A stretch of 64,000 bases of DNA, from the NCBI RefSeq assembly GCF_000724625.1, contig NZ_CP007139.1, forward strand, positions 4,836,001-4,900,000, given 5' to 3'. Below are positions 62,243 through 64,000 of this stretch, one piece after another. The position numbers were made by a program, and so were the translations under genes. Under the pieces are notes generated by a model that was given only the letters and a program-made list of their open reading frames with translations, did not search any database and was not told the origin of the DNA. Positions within the stretch are counted from its first letter, which is position 1, and the number at the start of each line of letters is the position of its first letter. The DNA is from Fimbriimonas ginsengisoli Gsoil 348 (lineage in GTDB: Bacteria; Armatimonadota; Fimbriimonadia; Fimbriimonadales; Fimbriimonadaceae).

Positions 62243-63601
62243 ATGTCCCGAAATCTGACCCTCGGCCTTCTATTCGCGATTATCGCGGTTCATGTCGTCC
62301 TCGCGGCATCGTTTGCCTCGGTAACTCCGTTCCGCACTCCGGGCCTCCTGGGCGGCCGCGTACAGATCGCGGACGTCGGCGCCCCCGACGAGCGACAACA
62401 CGTTAACTATGTCCTCCGACTCGCCCACGGTGGCGGGTTTCCCGTGTTCAATCCCAAAGATCCGAACTTGAGCGAGACGCTGGAGAGCCACCAGCCCCCC
62501 CTCTTCTATTTCCTCGACGCGGCTTGGGGAACGGTCATGAACGGCTATATGCCGCCCGCGCCGCCCGCTACCGAGGGAAAAGAGATGAGCCAGGACGATG
62601 GGCTCAAGCTGCGGTCCCTCAACGTCCTCATCGGAGCTTTCACCATCGGCGGCGTCTTCATGCTCGCCTTCTGGAGCTACGGGAAATCGGAGGTCGCCCT
62701 CGCCGCCGCCGCCTTCGCCGGACTGCTTCCTATGCTCGCCGCGCTCGATGGAGCGGTCAGCAACGATCCGCTTCTCTTCTGCCTCTGCACCTGGACCCTC
62801 GCCCTGCTCGCAAAGGGTGTTAGCGAGGGGTGGACCACCCGACTCGCACTGACGATCGGCATCCTCACTGGACTCGCTATCCTCACCAAGACCTCGGGAA
62901 TCGTCCTCCTGCCGGTGATATTGGTAGCAGTGCTCCTTAAAGGAGAACGTCCACGTCCATCCGCCACCCAGTTTGCGACCGCACTGGTTCCGATCCTCGT
63001 CCTCACCGTTCCCTGGTTCGTTCGAAATACGAACCTGTACGGAGATCCGCTCGCCCTCGGCGCATTCGGACAAGCTTTCGGCGGCACCGCCCAGGCCAAA
63101 GATTTGATCGGTAGCTTCGGCCCGGCCGGCTACTGGATCGATATGGTCGGCGGCTACACGATCCGTTCCTTCATCGGAACCTTTGGGTACATGGACGTTT
63201 GGCTTACCAACAACGGCCATCGAAATGGCGAACCCGGCCTTTACCGCGCGGCTTGGCTGCTGATCGCCATCGGCGCCGCTGGCTGGGTCTTGGCCATCCG
63301 GCAAGAGCCGAAGGAAGCAAAGCGGGTGCACCTCGTGAACGGGCTATTCTTCCTAGCCGTCCTCCTCACGTTTCTAAAATTCAACATGCAGTATTTCCAG
63401 GCCCAGGCGCGCTATCTGCTGCCGGCGATCGGTCCGATCGCCGCCGCCGTGGGCGCAGGCTTGGTAGCGCTGACGCGCGATCGCCGACTCCTGGCATTGG
63501 GCGTCATCGTGCTCGTCTTCGGATTCCTCGACGTTTTCGCCCTCACCCGTCTTCCCGGTCAATTTGCAGAGCGGACCGGCATGGCCCAGCGGACGCCATG
63601 A
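62243..63601 (+). CDS. GT-C-fold glycosyltransferase (family 39-like)
   Basis: From ATG 62243 (452 residues): about eleven hydrophobic helices. The first periplasmic loop has APDERQHVNYVLRLAHGGG, an Asp-Glu pair as in GT39/ArnT-type transferases that use lipid-linked sugars, then SHQPPLFYFLDAAWG. The donor and acceptor are unknown. It ends next to the ECF sigma gene. Confidence 0.8.
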   Translation: MSRNLTLGLLFAIIAVHVVLAASFASVTPFRTPGLLGGRVQIADVGAPDERQHVNYVLRLAHGGGFPVFNPKDPNLSETLESHQPPLFYFLDAAWGTVMNGYMPPAPPATEGKEMSQDDGLKLRSLNVLIGAFTIGGVFMLAFWSYGKSEVALAAAAFAGLLPMLAALDGAVSNDPLLFCLCTWTLALLAKGVSEGWTTRLALTIGILTGLAILTKTSGIVLLPVILVAVLLKGERPRPSATQFATALVPILVLTVPWFVRNTNLYGDPLALGAFGQAFGGTAQAKDLIGSFGPAGYWIDMVGGYTIRSFIGTFGYMDVWLTNNGHRNGEPGLYRAAWLLIAIGAAGWVLAIRQEPKEAKRVHLVNGLFFLAVLLTFLKFNMQYFQAQARYLLPAIGPIAAAVGAGLVALTRDRRLLALGVIVLVFGFLDVFALTRLPGQFAERTGMAQRTP

Positions 63602-63666
63602 TCCTCTTCCACGTAACGACCGCCCGTAACGACCGCCTTGGAATTCGCGTCCAATAGGAGATAGTG

Positions 63667-64000
63667 GTGTCGGCCCTGTTCGAAAAAACCCGCGCAAGTA
63701 CCTACGACGAAGACCTCGCTCTCGTCGAGCGTTTCTTGTCGGGTGATCAAACCGCCTTTGAGGCGCTGTACGCCAAATATTACGACAAGGTCTTCTCCAT
63801 CGCCTGCGGCATCCTCGTCGACCACGACGAGGCCGCCGACGCGGTTCAGGAGGTCTTCACCCTCGTCTATCGCCATCTCGGAAGGTTCGATCGCCGCTCC
63901 CGATTTAGCACCTGGCTATTCCGGGTTGCCGTCAATCGAAGCATCCAAGAAGCCCGCCGCCATCGCCACCGATGGCGCAACGTCGAGCTCGACGAAACGA
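63667..64000 (+). CDS. ECF-type sigma factor, 3' end cut by window edge
   Basis: GTG at 63667, preceded by AGGAG with a 6-base spacer (another GTG at 63664). The open frame runs 111 codons to the window edge: FLSGDQTAFEALYAKYYDKV (region 2.1), DEAADAVQEVFTLVYRHL (region 2.2), then RFSTWLFRVAVNRSIQEARR (regions 2.3/2.4). This is the sigma70 region 2 of an ECF factor; region 4 lies outside. The short segment was not listed as a closed frame because it has no stop. Confidence 0.88.
   Translation, partial: MSALFEKTRASTYDEDLALVERFLSGDQTAFEALYAKYYDKVFSIACGILVDHDEAADAVQEVFTLVYRHLGRFDRRSRFSTWLFRVAVNRSIQEARRHRHRWRNVELDET

Overview
The window is GC-rich, densely packed bacterial chromosome with about 63 protein genes, no rRNA or tRNA that I could recognise, and no phage or transposase gene. 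The gene mix suggests a Gram-negative, carbohydrate-degrading member of the Armatimonadota (Fimbriimonas-like). It includes paired sialate O-acetylesterases, GH76, GH172, a TatA, FtsX/LolD-type ABC proteins, SPFH/NfeD and many secreted proteins of unknown function. This taxonomic call is an inference, not proof.

Layout. 1-9.1 kb: a cut lipoprotein, MmcQ/YjbR, a formamidopyrimidine-DNA glycosylase, an AlkZ-like winged-helix protein, sialate O-acetylesterase 1 coupled to an esterase, and a HI0933-type flavoprotein. 9.1-11.7 kb: a His-rich NfeD-like membrane protein plus flotillin. 11.7-21.1 kb: sialate O-acetylesterase 2, two tandem GH-A-like barrels, a large zinc metalloprotease, a HEAT-like protein and a DacB-type peptidase. 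21.1-28.2 kb (minus strand): L-rhamnose isomerase, methionine sulfoxide reductase A, a GYF-domain protein, a hydrolase, coaX, glmM, grpE and an EamA transporter. 28.2-31 kb: ppa, then selA overlapping an HD-GYP gene. 31-36.5 kb: tatA and a PqqD/FtsX/ATPase cluster, then CapA. 36.5-42.7 kb: a class III aminotransferase, etfBA, an MFS transporter, a probable structured RNA and a TMEM14 protein. 42.7-49 kb: GH76, an rbsB/A/C-type sugar ABC transporter, and UbiA. 49-54 kb: GH172, bPH2 proteins and a DHFR-like protein. 54-58.7 kb: a vapBC-like pair with a broken toxin, groEL, an inserted four-helix-bundle gene, groES with two CIRCE operators, and a serpin-like protein. 58.8-64 kb: E1 beta/alpha dehydrogenase, a LolA-like/thioredoxin fusion, a GT-C glycosyltransferase and a truncated ECF sigma factor.

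The most notable item is msrA at about 22.5-23.0 kb. Read straight through, it looks N-terminally truncated. Extending it upstream gives a full-length MsrA in which the catalytic cysteine position of the G-C-F-W motif is an in-frame UGA. A 7-bp perfect hairpin follows at the spacing expected of a bacterial SECIS. Together with selA at 29.6-30.9 kb, this points to a selenocysteine-containing MsrA and a working Sec-decoding trait.

A second theme is short, non-coding, palindromic dispersed repeats. At least four families recur between genes: GCGTTGGGC, CACGGGC-GCCCGTG, CCGGAGCCCCCTC and GGACGCCGACGCTACG. There are also three 100-146 bp elements with inverted ends, and a 437-bp cassette with 16-bp inverted ends that places an S23-type four-helix-bundle gene between groES and groEL.
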